Shown: piece after piece, positions 9,901 to 18,314 of the stretch
Layout of the letters: every line of letters starts with the position of its first letter
How positions within the stretch are numbered: position 1 is the stretch's first letter
NCBI GenBank assembly: GCA_031963415.1
Contig: JASSUI010000001.1
Coordinates: 744,001-808,000 of the forward strand
DNA: 64,000 nt
Origin: JASSUD01 sp031963415
Lineage (GTDB): Bacteria > Pseudomonadota > Gammaproteobacteria > Burkholderiales > Burkholderiaceae
Direction: 5' to 3'
Program-made: the position numbers and the translations under genes
Notes under the pieces: model-generated
Told to the model about the DNA's origin: nothing
What the model saw: only the letters and a program-made list of their open reading frames with translations
The model's database searches: none

Positions 9901-10984
9901 TGTGGTAACAGCTAGCGGAGGCATTCAACTTGATCATGCGAACCCTGCTATATCCACTCAGATCCAAGCCAAACAGTTAGAGCTCTTTGCGACACCCGAA
10001 CGACAGCTTTCTCTTTCTGGACAAGCCAATATAGCTAATACTGGCGAGGGCAATAAACTTGAAATCAATGGTGCTTTCACCGTCGATCGAGCCCTTTTAG
10101 ATTTACCCGCCACTCACGCCCCTCAACTTAGTGAAGATGTAGCAATCATCCACTCCTCTGGCGAAGCAAAAACGCCAAGTAAGAAAATTTCGCGCGGGGA
10201 AAAACCAGTGGGGCAGTTCATACCCACCGCTAATATCAGTATTGACCTTGGCAATGATTTTCGTTTTCGCGGCGTCGGCGCCGATTTAGATTTACGCGGC
10301 AAATTTACCGTTACCAGCGCCCCCGAAGAGCCATTGCAGGCCACCGGTGACGTCAAAGTACTGCCAGGCTCAACTTACGAAACTTTTGGCCGTAAGCTGA
10401 AAATTGAAAAAGGCTATTTCACGTTTAATGGCCCAATTGATAACCCTGGCATCAACATTCTAGCGATGCGGCGTAATCAAGCCGTGGAAGCTGGCGTCGC
10501 CGTCACGGGTACCGTACGCTCACCACAAGTTCGCCTCTATTCAGAACCGAACGTACCCGATGAAGACAAACTCTCTTGGCTATTATTTGGACATGGCGCT
10601 AACAGCGGCACCAACCTGGGCCAACAAAACACCATGAATGCGGCAATCGCACTGTTAGGCAACACAAGCGGCAAAAAAATTGCGAAAACGATTGGCTTTG
10701 ACGAATTCTCTATCGGCCAAAGTGAAGCTGGCCTCACTGACGCACAAGTAGTCAACGTTGCTAAAGCAATCAATGAGCGCCTTATTTTGGGCTACGAGCA
10801 AGGCATTACAACAAGCGCCAACCTCTTTAAACTCACGTGGCACGTCTCACGCAGCTGGTCGCTTGCTGCCCATACCGGCACATTAAATGGGTTGGATTTA
10901 ATCTTCCAGCGACGCTTTAACCGCCTCTTTAAACATTCAAAGAGGGCTAAGAAAATAGAGGCAGATAAAGCAAGCAATGAATAA
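6920..10984 (+). CDS. tamB: Translocation and assembly module inner-membrane subunit TamB (DUF490)
   Basis: Very large periplasm-spanning protein anchored in the inner membrane, partner of TamA. From the ATG at 6920 it is 1354 residues. A polar N-terminus is followed by one membrane anchor (about residues 34-56), then long beta-rich repeats. The C-terminal TamB domain is recognisable from LSWLLFGHGANSGTNL, the GFDEFSIGQSEAG stretch and KLTWHVSRSWSLAA. An in-frame TTG at 6851 would add 23 residues; neither start has a strong ribosome-binding site. A hairpin follows the stop. Confidence 0.94.
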   Translation: MTPNNSSDSSTTAPSEAPSQQSPSKLPTSRWRRALMVTGITLLTLLMLLIGTFFYALNTEQGTRFAWRAALTLSGGHLSGTLEGGKLKTGLQLRDVKWQTKKNEILIDNLQGQWALSPKPWRLVVNFLHAGVVDLRFASAKKSTKATPPDSLTLPIGLEIRDIQIKQIRSHAGAAVTEFNQLALQAQSDGRQHEINLKSLETPIGKTHAWLKLDGVRPFPLTGRIGLNAQAEGEEAFLDTHLSGSLSSLIADLTASGEKLTGYGHIEALPFSAIPLKIATLKIEHFNPRTFAATAPLADLSLQAHLQPVPKQASKHAQGANSSDQTDELIVAGPLTIINRRPGTLDAQRIPLLNAHANIRLSEHKQSFDELRIRFLQNIALTGSGSITNGHGQINLHTDKLNLSAFNKNLRQTQLSGPVTISLAHKLQQVELKLNDPQLALSTQTTVSAEAGQTTINSTVRVNTGQAKLAGTLKKNKAENYKFEMALERFTPLSFLDPSLLKQMTRPHRGQWLPSAKLSGTFTAEGKLTQPSVKATYTLHDSEYGGLPLTGDGTLQFTKKRLLPSDAQLSIAGNQIDVHGSFGSAEDRLIFKIDAPQLARLGFNLAGSLQADGDISGTLIHPHVSANYQARSLAFGQHHLASARGKAELSDGVNGALNLTMHANGLTTSSISLAELNLNLTGTRAKHALSANATGQIHKLPLALTMAAHGSLTDEGEQTRWAGLLTQLTNRGTPAIQLNAPVAVSVAPQQLTIDIARLNIEKAALNLRKLAYDHGHIQSSGKLTGVDLNQLLQISPLSAELTALKTDLVFDSDWDFVINQNASGYLRFKRRVGDITFSKTRGAPLALGITQLDTRVDFANDQRAHLTARANAARLGIFEAALQLPLTFTEGQLNLTDTLGEHKPISGTVIATVPSLKNTGSLLGPQFILEGKAGLNLSVAGQVSRPILSGMLTGDNLALSLLNEGVTLKEGVVRIALSDNTITFKQVEFHGASGVVTASGGIQLDHANPAISTQIQAKQLELFATPERQLSLSGQANIANTGEGNKLEINGAFTVDRALLDLPATHAPQLSEDVAIIHSSGEAKTPSKKISRGEKPVGQFIPTANISIDLGNDFRFRGVGADLDLRGKFTVTSAPEEPLQATGDVKVLPGSTYETFGRKLKIEKGYFTFNGPIDNPGINILAMRRNQAVEAGVAVTGTVRSPQVRLYSEPNVPDEDKLSWLLFGHGANSGTNLGQQNTMNAAIALLGNTSGKKIAKTIGFDEFSIGQSEAGLTDAQVVNVAKAINERLILGYEQGITTSANLFKLTWHVSRSWSLAAHTGTLNGLDLIFQRRFNRLFKHSKRAKKIEADKASNE

Positions 10985-11054
10985 CGACAAAACTATTTTT
11001 TACTGCATACTCGTTAAAAGCCACTTCGCGTTTTCATTATTCTTCTCTGATTAA

Positions 11055-11092
11055 ATTTAGGCCTGAGTAGTTGTAACTACTCAAGCCTAAAT
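11055..11092. terminator. Bidirectional terminator between tamB and the gtr operon
   Basis: Strong hairpin. ATTTAGGC, two mismatched bases and GAGTAGTT pair with AACTACTC and GCCTAAAT over a two-base loop. It lies between converging genes, so it can serve both. A hairpin with nearly the same core, inverted, sits at 13905-13944 on the other side of the gtr genes. Confidence 0.8.
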
Positions 11093-11105
11093 ATTTGAAA
11101 TTTGG

Positions 11106-12017
11106 TTATTTCTTTATCAAATAACGAGGTCTTCTCTTTGTCTCTATATATATTCTGCCGATATATTCTCCAAGTATTCCAATCCCGATCAGTTGGACGC
11201 CGCCCAGAAATAATATCGAGACAACGATAGAAGGGTAACCTGCCACAGGGTTACCGAAGGCGAGTTTATCTATGATCATCCAAGCGCCATAAATGAACGC
11301 TATAGTTGCAACCCCAAGACCAATATATGTCCAGATACGTAAAGGAATAGTTGAAAAGCTAGTGATACCTTCGAGTGCAAGGTTCCATAATTTCCATCCG
11401 TTGAATTTACCTCTGCCTGCTGATCGCCGAGTCCGCGTATATTCAACAACATCCGTTTTCCCGCCAACCCAACTTAATACACCTTTCATAAACAGATTAC
11501 GTTCGGGGATAAGCTTAATGTTTTCTACCATTTCGCGGCTCATTAAGCGGAAGTCACCGACATTCTCTTCAATTTTTTGATGACTGATTTTGTTGAGCAG
11601 CTTGTAAAACCATTGCGCTGTTCTGCGTTTCAGGCGACTATCAGCAAGGCGGTCTGAGCGCTTGGCAAGAACCATATCCGCCCCTTTTTGCCATTTCTCA
11701 ATCAACTGAGGAATAACTTCAATCGGGTCTTGCAGGTCAACATCGATCGGTATAACCGCATCTCCACTCGCATGCTCAAGCCCTGCGAATAAAGCGGGCT
11801 CTTTACCAAAATTGCGCGTAAAGCTAATAGGAATAACGAGAGAGTCTGAAACAGCCAGTGCATTAATCATGGACTCAGTCGCATCTTGACTACCGTCATT
11901 AATAAACACGATTTCAACTTCGTACTGTTTTAGCGCGTCATATTCACGAACCTTTTTATAAAAAATAGGGATCGCGTCTTCTTCATTAAAGACAGGGACA
12001 ACAAGAGAAATTTTCAT
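11106..12017 (-). CDS. GtrB-like bactoprenol glycosyltransferase (GT2 family)
   Basis: 303 residues. Family members move a sugar from a nucleotide donor to undecaprenyl phosphate at the inner membrane. The N-terminal GT2 domain shows VVPVFNEED, VFINDGSQDAT and the DVDLQDP metal-binding region. Two C-terminal membrane segments follow (IWTYIGLGVATIAFIYGAW and VSILFLGGVQLIGIGILG), typical of GtrB/DPM1-like enzymes. It begins at ATG 12017 with AGGGG upstream and overlaps the gtrA-like stop by four bases. Together with the flippase-like and large membrane glycosyltransferase genes it forms a three-gene O-antigen or glycan side-chain glycosylation unit. Confidence 0.9.
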   Translation of the reverse strand: MKISLVVPVFNEEDAIPIFYKKVREYDALKQYEVEIVFINDGSQDATESMINALAVSDSLVIPISFTRNFGKEPALFAGLEHASGDAVIPIDVDLQDPIEVIPQLIEKWQKGADMVLAKRSDRLADSRLKRRTAQWFYKLLNKISHQKIEENVGDFRLMSREMVENIKLIPERNLFMKGVLSWVGGKTDVVEYTRTRRSAGRGKFNGWKLWNLALEGITSFSTIPLRIWTYIGLGVATIAFIYGAWMIIDKLAFGNPVAGYPSIVVSILFLGGVQLIGIGILGEYIGRIYIETKRRPRYLIKK

Positions 12018-12376
12018 TTTGCGCCCCTAAATACAATTAATTTAGAGTAAATAAAGCCACAAAAAAGGCTGATAGTCGAAAATACAATAAGGGTGAGGAG
12101 ACCTTGTAAATTAAATATATCGGCTATATGCCCTGTTAACGCAGCCAGTGCCCCTAAAAAGCTCGTGAAAAGTAAATATCTCACCACATTGGCCTCTGCA
12201 CCGAAAGTCCACTTTGCATTGGCAAAAAAACTAAACGTCGCCGCAACACAAAATGCAGTGAAATTTGCAATTGCTTGAGATGATTCGACGAATTTGAGCA
12301 AGAAGGCGAACGCCACCCAATGAATAAGCGTATTAAGCATGCCGACTGACATATAGCGTAAAAACAATTTAATCAT
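12014..12376 (-). CDS. GtrA-like flippase
   Basis: 120-residue, four-helix membrane protein of the GtrA family, thought to flip the undecaprenyl-phosphate-linked sugar to the periplasm. Recognisable from FLRYMSVGMLNTLIHW, FFANAKWTF and the hydrophobic C-terminus ending FCGFIYSKLIVFRG. It overlaps the GtrB-like gene by ATGA, so the two are translationally coupled. Confidence 0.88.
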   Translation of the reverse strand: MIKLFLRYMSVGMLNTLIHWVAFAFLLKFVESSQAIANFTAFCVAATFSFFANAKWTFGAEANVVRYLLFTSFLGALAALTGHIADIFNLQGLLTLIVFSTISLFCGFIYSKLIVFRGAK

Positions 12377-12413
12377 TGGTAAGCGTTCGCCTCATCCGAA
12401 TTACTATCTCAAT

Positions 12414-13823
12414 TTAGAAATCGCAAGCCTTTCCTTTACAAAGTAGATAAATTTTATTTTGCTGTTTATCCAACACAAAAGTAGCGTAGAGATCACCTAC
12501 TGATGGATCGGGTTCGCCATTAATCACGAAATAATCCGCTTCTTTTGCTAGGCTTGGAAAAGTTAAAGGGGGAGCAGGAAATCGTAAAACATCAATAGCC
12601 GCCGTGATATTCAGCCCTTTTGCAGTTGGAACATTGATATATAGCGGCTTGTCTTTCGTTTTCGCCAAAATTTGTTTAGCAATAGATAAGGAATCCGCTC
12701 TATATTGAGCTTGATAATAAGGAAAGAGTCCTAGTGCAAATACATATTTAATAATCACCGCCGCCAAAAACCATTTTAGACAGTGGTTAATATTCACCTG
12801 TTTTAAACGCCAAAGTGCTTTAGCTATCCATAATGCAATAAAAGGATACAAAGGCAACACATAACGGCTAGAGGTCTCAGGTACAAACCAATAAGGGATA
12901 AAACTCAATACGATTAGCCAACCGAGAGTTGCCATCGTGCGCGGCTCTTTTTCTGGTTCTGTTATGCGCTTAGTAAAAAAGAAATAAGCTAATAGCCCCG
13001 TTGCTGGTAAAAAACGTATCAGAATCTCAAGCGGGAAAAAAACGATCTGTTTGAAATAAGTTCCTAGTTCAGGAAAAGAGAATTTTTGCAAAACATCATA
13101 CACCATGCCAGCGCCATTGGACCCTGAAGTAAGTGCGCCCCATAACAAAGGGAAACCTATTATCAAACACTGCGTTAACAAATTAGCTGGTTTTAAGATA
13201 AACGCTCGCTTGCCTGCTTGTTTTACAAACAGCGCAAAAGCAAGGAAATAAAACACATAGGCTGTTAAAGCCTTTGTTAAAAAGGCAGCCGTAATAGACA
13301 GTGCAGCTAGCCAAACGAATGAATAACGCTCTTCAATATTAGCCAGCCATAAAAAAGCGATAGCGGTGAGAATAAAAAAGCCAAACAAGGGATCAGAATA
13401 AGCTAACCACCCGTGGTACATCAGCGCATCACCCGTCAAATAAACAAGCAACGCAAACAGTGCAAAACCACTTTCTTTAAATAAGCGCTTGGATAAAAAA
13501 GCCAATATGAAGCCCGTTCCAATCGTGGCTAACAGCGTGATTAATCGGGCAGCCATGATCATATTCGACCACCCTATCAAATTCGCAAGAGGAATAATTA
13601 GCCAGTTATAAAGGGGAGGACGGCCGTAGTTGATACCGTATAAGATAGGATATAAAAAATGCTGCTGATACCACATCTCATATGAACTGATCGTATATAC
13701 CCCTTCTTCGCCAATATGAGGCAGCGGTAAAGTCGCAAAAAAGCTTAATAATGCTAACGCGAGAATTAAATAGCTATAACGAATATTTAACTTCCCCACA
13801 GCACTTCTTTGTTTTTCTAACAT
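12414..13823 (-). CDS. Membrane glycosyltransferase (GT-C fold, ArnT/PMT-like), GtrC position
   Basis: 469 residues with about ten hydrophobic segments and a first periplasmic loop containing HIGEEGVYTISSYEMW, then NYGRPPLYNWL. This resembles the GT39/GT83 glycosyltransferases that use polyprenyl-phosphate sugars. Position as the first gene upstream of gtrA and gtrB suggests it places the sugar on the final acceptor, perhaps O-antigen or another surface glycan. The acceptor cannot be told from sequence. The gene neighbourhood (tamB on one side, WD40 gene on the other) and bordering hairpins suggest an acquired unit. Confidence 0.8.
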   Translation of the reverse strand: MLEKQRSAVGKLNIRYSYLILALALLSFFATLPLPHIGEEGVYTISSYEMWYQQHFLYPILYGINYGRPPLYNWLIIPLANLIGWSNMIMAARLITLLATIGTGFILAFLSKRLFKESGFALFALLVYLTGDALMYHGWLAYSDPLFGFFILTAIAFLWLANIEERYSFVWLAALSITAAFLTKALTAYVFYFLAFALFVKQAGKRAFILKPANLLTQCLIIGFPLLWGALTSGSNGAGMVYDVLQKFSFPELGTYFKQIVFFPLEILIRFLPATGLLAYFFFTKRITEPEKEPRTMATLGWLIVLSFIPYWFVPETSSRYVLPLYPFIALWIAKALWRLKQVNINHCLKWFLAAVIIKYVFALGLFPYYQAQYRADSLSIAKQILAKTKDKPLYINVPTAKGLNITAAIDVLRFPAPPLTFPSLAKEADYFVINGEPDPSVGDLYATFVLDKQQNKIYLLCKGKACDF

Positions 13824-13904
13824 AATTGATCGATTTTGAGGTGGACGAAAATCGATATCTTAACGTTACTTTGAGATAAGTAAAGCAATAAAAAAGTGAG
13901 AAAA

Positions 13905-13944
13905 AATATGGGCTTGAGCAACGGGAATTGCTCAGGCCCATATT
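13905..13944. terminator. Hairpin upstream of gtr operon, related to the one at 11055
   Basis: AATATGGGC, TTGAGCAA, a short loop, then TTGCTCA and GGCCCATATT. Read on the minus strand, the core GGCCTGAGCAA...TTGCTCAAGCC matches GGCCTGAGTAGTT...AACTACTCAAGCC at 11055. It lies between two divergently transcribed genes, where a terminator is not expected, so it may be a mobile-cassette border or an operator. Confidence 0.6.
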
Positions 13945-14017
13945 ATGGGTTTTGAAAATCTGTTTTAAGCGCTAAAAATTTTTAAAGCGCGGTTTTTAAT
14001 TAATCAGGAGAATACTC

Positions 14018-15979
14018 ATGGTAACGCCAATCTCAAACATTGCGATGATGGCTTATCCGGCCATGCAAAAACCTTTGACACCTTTACTTACTTCGTTACC
14101 GACCTATCTCCCACTCGAGATTAGGGAGATATTAGAAAGTCAATTGGATGTCGCAGCCTGCCAGAAATTTTTTGAAGCGCTAACGATTGTGACACGCAAC
14201 GGAGAACCGATAGATTCACCGGCATTGAAATGGCATTTGTTAAAGCAAAAGGTGCCGGCGGAATATAGGTATGAAATAGTGAGATCAGACAAAAGTCTGC
14301 AAACATTTGCGTTGAACCAGTTAAAAATATTGAGCCAGTCTGGCCAATTCCAACAACTCGTGGAGAAGCGAGCGCTGATGGAGCTAATAAAATGGGTAGG
14401 TGGGCCAGCGCTATTCAGATTTATGCAGGATCGTATCGAAGAATGCGTTGAATTAGAGCGCAAGTTACTGGATTGGGTTGAGCGTTCCAAAACAGAGGAA
14501 GTGCAGGCTATAGCAACGAATGCCTTAATGCTGCTGGTCAAGGCAAATGTAGATATGACTGGTTATGATTTCAAAGGAATTCGAGTGCCAGGTGCCGATT
14601 TAAGTGGAGGTCAATTTGATAATGCGAATTTTGAAGGGGCGGATTTATCGCATGTGAATTTCCGCCGCGCAAAATTGCGCGAAGCCAATTTACAACGAAC
14701 GAATTTGACTGATGTCCGCTTTGGAAAATTGCCGATAATAAATTTGGGTAGTGGAGTGACCGATTGTTTTTCCTCGCCGGATGGGTGCTGGTTAGCTGTT
14801 GAAACGCACGACGAGATAAAGCTTTATCACTTGGAAACGTTAGCGTTAAGGCATACGCTCCCACGATATGGTGGCTTCAACGGGTATACGGATGCTGAAC
14901 GTTATAACGAGTATGAAGGACATGAGCGTTACGGTTACGGTTACGCAGAATATGGCCGATATCATGACGATAGTATATTTTTTTCACCGGATAGTAAGGT
15001 CCTGGCACTCCCCGGGGGATGGGATGAGCCAATCAGGCTATGGAGAACAGATAGCGCAGAGGAATTGCATGTCCTCAGCGGGCATAGAGGTTTTGTAAGA
15101 AGCATCGCCTTTTCGCCAAACGGCCAGCTTTTAGCCGCAGGAAGTACAGATGGCAAGGTGAGATTATGGAACGTAAATGAGGGAGAAGCATCGCACGTCC
15201 TTGAGGTGTTTGCTAATAAAGTACTTAACGTGAAATTTTCACCAGACGGTAAGCTTCTCGCAACGGCTGGTTACGGCGGGGAAGTGAAACTATGGGATGT
15301 GGAAAGTGGGCAGGTACGCCGCACAATTCCCGTGTTTTATGACTCGCCGGATCCGTATTACGGTAAGCATAAAGTAAGCGGTCTGAAATTTTCACCGGAC
15401 GGTAAATTATTGGTAACAGGTTATTGGGATGTCAGATATTACATGGTGCAGCTATGGAGCGTTGAGAGCGGAAAGCAACTGCACTATTTTGAGTACAGAC
15501 ATAATTATGTGGACAGCTTGGATTTCTCGCCAAATAGCGAACTACTGGTCGTTTTTAATAGACGGGAAAGAGATGGGAGCGGCGTGGTATGGAGCATAAA
15601 GGAGGGAAAAGAGTTGGCAACGCTTTACGGGCATCATGACCTTGTGGATAGCGTGAAATTCTCGCCAGACGGTAAGTATTTGGCAACAGGCAGTCGAGAT
15701 AGAGCGGTGAAGTTATGGAGTACGGAGAGCTGGGAAGTACTGCATACATGCGTTGCGGATGGTAAGGCGAGATGGGTAAATTTTTCGCTTGATAGTAAGC
15801 TTTTGATGTGGCGAGCAGAAGGGAAAGATAAGAGCGTGGTGAAGCTACAGAACGTGAATGAGCAAAGAGCCGGTTCATACTTTGGGCCTTCGCAAAAGAA
15901 ACTAAAAATAGCGAGCGTATCGATCGAAGGCGCTCGAGGTTTAAGTCTAATGAATCAGTTGCTGCTTGAGCAAAGTTAG
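14018..15979 (+). CDS. F-box-like / pentapeptide / WD40 protein A
   Basis: 653 residues; the ATG at 14018 has AGGAG seven bases upstream. Domains: an F-box-like motif (LPLEIREILESQLD, residues 31-44), a helical region ending in VERSKTEEVQAIATNALMLL, pentapeptide repeats (FKGIRVPGADLSGGQFDNAN onward), then about seven WD40 blades (FSPNGQLLAAGSTDGKVRLW and similar). One linker between the first blades is unusually Tyr/Gly-rich (YNEYEGHERYGYGYAEYGRY). Blades differ from one another, unlike the near-identical repeats of the 54-64 kb members. The C-terminal signature GARGLSLMNQLLLEQ is shared with the whole family. No signal peptide or membrane segment. Role unknown; possibly a host-directed effector. 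Confidence 0.85.
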   Translation: MVTPISNIAMMAYPAMQKPLTPLLTSLPTYLPLEIREILESQLDVAACQKFFEALTIVTRNGEPIDSPALKWHLLKQKVPAEYRYEIVRSDKSLQTFALNQLKILSQSGQFQQLVEKRALMELIKWVGGPALFRFMQDRIEECVELERKLLDWVERSKTEEVQAIATNALMLLVKANVDMTGYDFKGIRVPGADLSGGQFDNANFEGADLSHVNFRRAKLREANLQRTNLTDVRFGKLPIINLGSGVTDCFSSPDGCWLAVETHDEIKLYHLETLALRHTLPRYGGFNGYTDAERYNEYEGHERYGYGYAEYGRYHDDSIFFSPDSKVLALPGGWDEPIRLWRTDSAEELHVLSGHRGFVRSIAFSPNGQLLAAGSTDGKVRLWNVNEGEASHVLEVFANKVLNVKFSPDGKLLATAGYGGEVKLWDVESGQVRRTIPVFYDSPDPYYGKHKVSGLKFSPDGKLLVTGYWDVRYYMVQLWSVESGKQLHYFEYRHNYVDSLDFSPNSELLVVFNRRERDGSGVVWSIKEGKELATLYGHHDLVDSVKFSPDGKYLATGSRDRAVKLWSTESWEVLHTCVADGKARWVNFSLDSKLLMWRAEGKDKSVVKLQNVNEQRAGSYFGPSQKKLKIASVSIEGARGLSLMNQLLLEQS

Positions 15980-16188
15980 AGGTATCGAATAAGCCCAGCT
16001 TGCTTCTCGTCCAGCTCGATTGAGGATTTGAAAAAGGATGGAAAGCTCGAGGATATTGTCACCAATCAGCTGTGTCTACTGCCCGCTCAGTTAACCTAGG
16101 GTCCATCAACCTAGAAGTCGGCGGGCTTGCTTGAGCGGATACGATTTGTGTCAGGGAAATTCACCAGTGGGGAGATCGGCGGGCCGTT
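15980..16188. other. Gap between converging WD40 genes A and B
   Basis: No convincing gene, RNA or terminator seen. Short repeated phrases (GGCGGGC near 16110 and 16170) occur. It may be a remnant of mobile DNA, but nothing recognisable remains. Confidence 0.3.
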
Positions 16189-17967
16189 TTAAGCAGCTAG
16201 GCTGGATACTAGTGCTGACTGATCTCCTCTTAGCATTGGCGTAGGCTCACCAAGTGCACCCTTTTGCTTAAGCAAAAGCTTATTCCTTGGACTTAAACCC
16301 TGGACATTTTGAATGGACATATTGGTTACGTCTAACTTGCTTTCAGGTGAAGCCCGGTATAAGCCAGCTTTGCGGTCATCCATTGCCCATAGCTCCGCTG
16401 TTGCATTAGAACTCGCCGATACTAAGAACTTACCGTTTGGCGAAAAATTTACACTACTTGCCGTTGCGGTATGTGCTCTAAACGTATGCAATTTTTCTCC
16501 ATTTTTTACTTTCCACAGCTTCACTTCCCCATATTGATATCCGGACGCCAGAACTTCGCCATTTGGGGAAAAATCTACACTATATGCCTCACCGCTATCT
16601 CCATTAAGGGTCTGAAATTCTTCTCCGCTTTCCACACTCCACAGCTTTACCGTTCCGTCATAACACGCCGATGCCAAGAGCTGGCCATCTGGTGAAAAAC
16701 GTACACTGGTCACTCCACCGTTATGCCCCTCAAGAATGTGAAATGCTTCTCTGGTTTCCACTCTCCATAGTCTTATCCTTTTATCATTACACCCCAATGC
16801 CAAAAGCTTACCGTCTGGCGAAAAATTTACACTATGTACCGTTACCCTCCATCCTTCAGGTGTATGGAATTCAAGCGTATGCAATTCTTCTCCACTTTCT
16901 ACTTTCCACAGCTTCACTCCGCTGCCATATCCCACCGCCAAGACTTCACCATTTGGAGAAAAATCCACACTATATGCCTGACCGCTATTTCCATTAAAGG
17001 TCTGCAACTTTTCTCCGCTTTCTGCTCTCCACAGCTTTACCGTCCCGTTTTCACATGCCGCCGCCAGGAGCTGACTATCAGGCGAAAAACTTACACTATT
17101 TATTTCATCACCAGGTCTATCACTAGGCCTTTCAAATACAAGCACCGGCTCAAAAGACTCTGTGCTATACAACCAAATCTTGTTACTACATTCGGCAAAA
17201 GCCAACCAGCGTCCATCAGGTGAATGACAACAGGCATTTATCCCGCTATCGAGCCAGAAATTAGGCATTTCGCCAAAGTTAACCCCTGCCAGATTTGCTT
17301 TTTGCAAGTTCGCTGCGCGCAACTGTGCGTCATGGAAACTGACATTGCTTAAATCAGCCTCTTCAAATTGAGTATGATTCAATACTCCATAGCTTAAATC
17401 AGCTCCGGGCACCCGAATCCCTTTGAAATCCTGCCCGCTCAAATCGATGCCAGCCTTGACCAATAGCGTCAACGCATTCGCTGCTATGGCTTGCACCCCC
17501 TCTGTTTTTGAGCGCTCGATCCAGTTTAGTAGCTTTTGCTTCAACCCCGGTTTCTCTTCAATTCGTTCCTTTAAAAATCCGAATATCGTTAGATCACCCA
17601 CCAAACGCAACAGCTCAAAGAGTGCAGGTTTCTCTACGACTTGGTCGAGCTGGCCGCGCTTCCGTAATATTTCCAATTGGTGCAACGCAAATGCCGGCAA
17701 GCTCACATCCAACTTTGCCAGCATCTGCTGATATTTCGACGGAACTTTTTGCCGCAGAAGGTGTAATTTTAGAATGGGTGAGTCAACAGGCTCGCCATTG
17801 CGAGTTACCGTAGTCAATGCTTCAAAGAAAGCTTGCCGACTCGAAGAACTCAGCTGACTTTCTACTTCTTGTTGGATTTCAACGGGGAGTGAAAGTAACG
17901 AAGGCGTTGGAGATTTTGGTACTACAGGATAATGTGGAATAGTAGAGCTAGAAATAGAGGTTAGCAT
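16189..17967 (-). CDS. F-box-like / pentapeptide / WD40 protein B
   Basis: 592 residues. The F-box-like motif is LPVEIQQEVESQL (about residues 27-39). The helical region contains WIERSKTEGVQAIAANAL, and pentapeptide repeats begin at FKGIRVPGADLSYGV. About seven divergent WD40 blades follow (FSPDGQLLASACYDGTVKLW and others), two of them a duplicated pair (AYSVDFSPNGEVLA occurs twice). The C-terminus has the family signature VQGLSPRNKLLLKQKGALG plus a short tail. The gene converges on protein A and lies just downstream of metG in the same direction; metG lacks its normal C-terminal domain. Confidence 0.85.
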   Translation of the reverse strand: MLTSISSSTIPHYPVVPKSPTPSLLSLPVEIQQEVESQLSSSSRQAFFEALTTVTRNGEPVDSPILKLHLLRQKVPSKYQQMLAKLDVSLPAFALHQLEILRKRGQLDQVVEKPALFELLRLVGDLTIFGFLKERIEEKPGLKQKLLNWIERSKTEGVQAIAANALTLLVKAGIDLSGQDFKGIRVPGADLSYGVLNHTQFEEADLSNVSFHDAQLRAANLQKANLAGVNFGEMPNFWLDSGINACCHSPDGRWLAFAECSNKIWLYSTESFEPVLVFERPSDRPGDEINSVSFSPDSQLLAAACENGTVKLWRAESGEKLQTFNGNSGQAYSVDFSPNGEVLAVGYGSGVKLWKVESGEELHTLEFHTPEGWRVTVHSVNFSPDGKLLALGCNDKRIRLWRVETREAFHILEGHNGGVTSVRFSPDGQLLASACYDGTVKLWSVESGEEFQTLNGDSGEAYSVDFSPNGEVLASGYQYGEVKLWKVKNGEKLHTFRAHTATASSVNFSPNGKFLVSASSNATAELWAMDDRKAGLYRASPESKLDVTNMSIQNVQGLSPRNKLLLKQKGALGEPTPMLRGDQSALVSSLAA

Positions 17968-17999
17968 GGACTTTTCTCATTAGTTAAATTGTAGTGCCA

Positions 18000-18314
18000 C
18001 TACCATAGGCAAAGTTCTAAACTAGAGCGAGTACCTCAGCGATCATGATCAGTAAACGTAAGCCACGGTGGACAGATTATATAAAGGATCAGTCATTTCT
18101 TATTCCGTAAACAACCTTAACATTAGTAGTACAAATGTTCGCAGGCAGCCGAACGAACTCATCGCGGGGGTGGCCGTTTAGCCAACATCAACAAATACAT
18201 CGGCTGCAGGACAAAATATTAATTTTTGCCCTGTTTATTAAAGAATCTCTACCCAGCAGGATAATTAACTACAGCATCACAGAAAGTACTCATGTAATGC
18301 CTAACCGCCTCATC
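18000..18314. other. Gap between WD40 gene B and metG
   Basis: I searched the minus strand for the missing tRNA-binding domain of methionyl-tRNA synthetase and did not see it. No other gene or structured RNA is evident. Confidence 0.35.

Noticed and set aside
7540..10977. Many minus-strand frames of 60-110 codons opposite tamB
   Set aside because: No recognisable domains or ribosome-binding sites; tamB on the plus strand accounts for the sequence.
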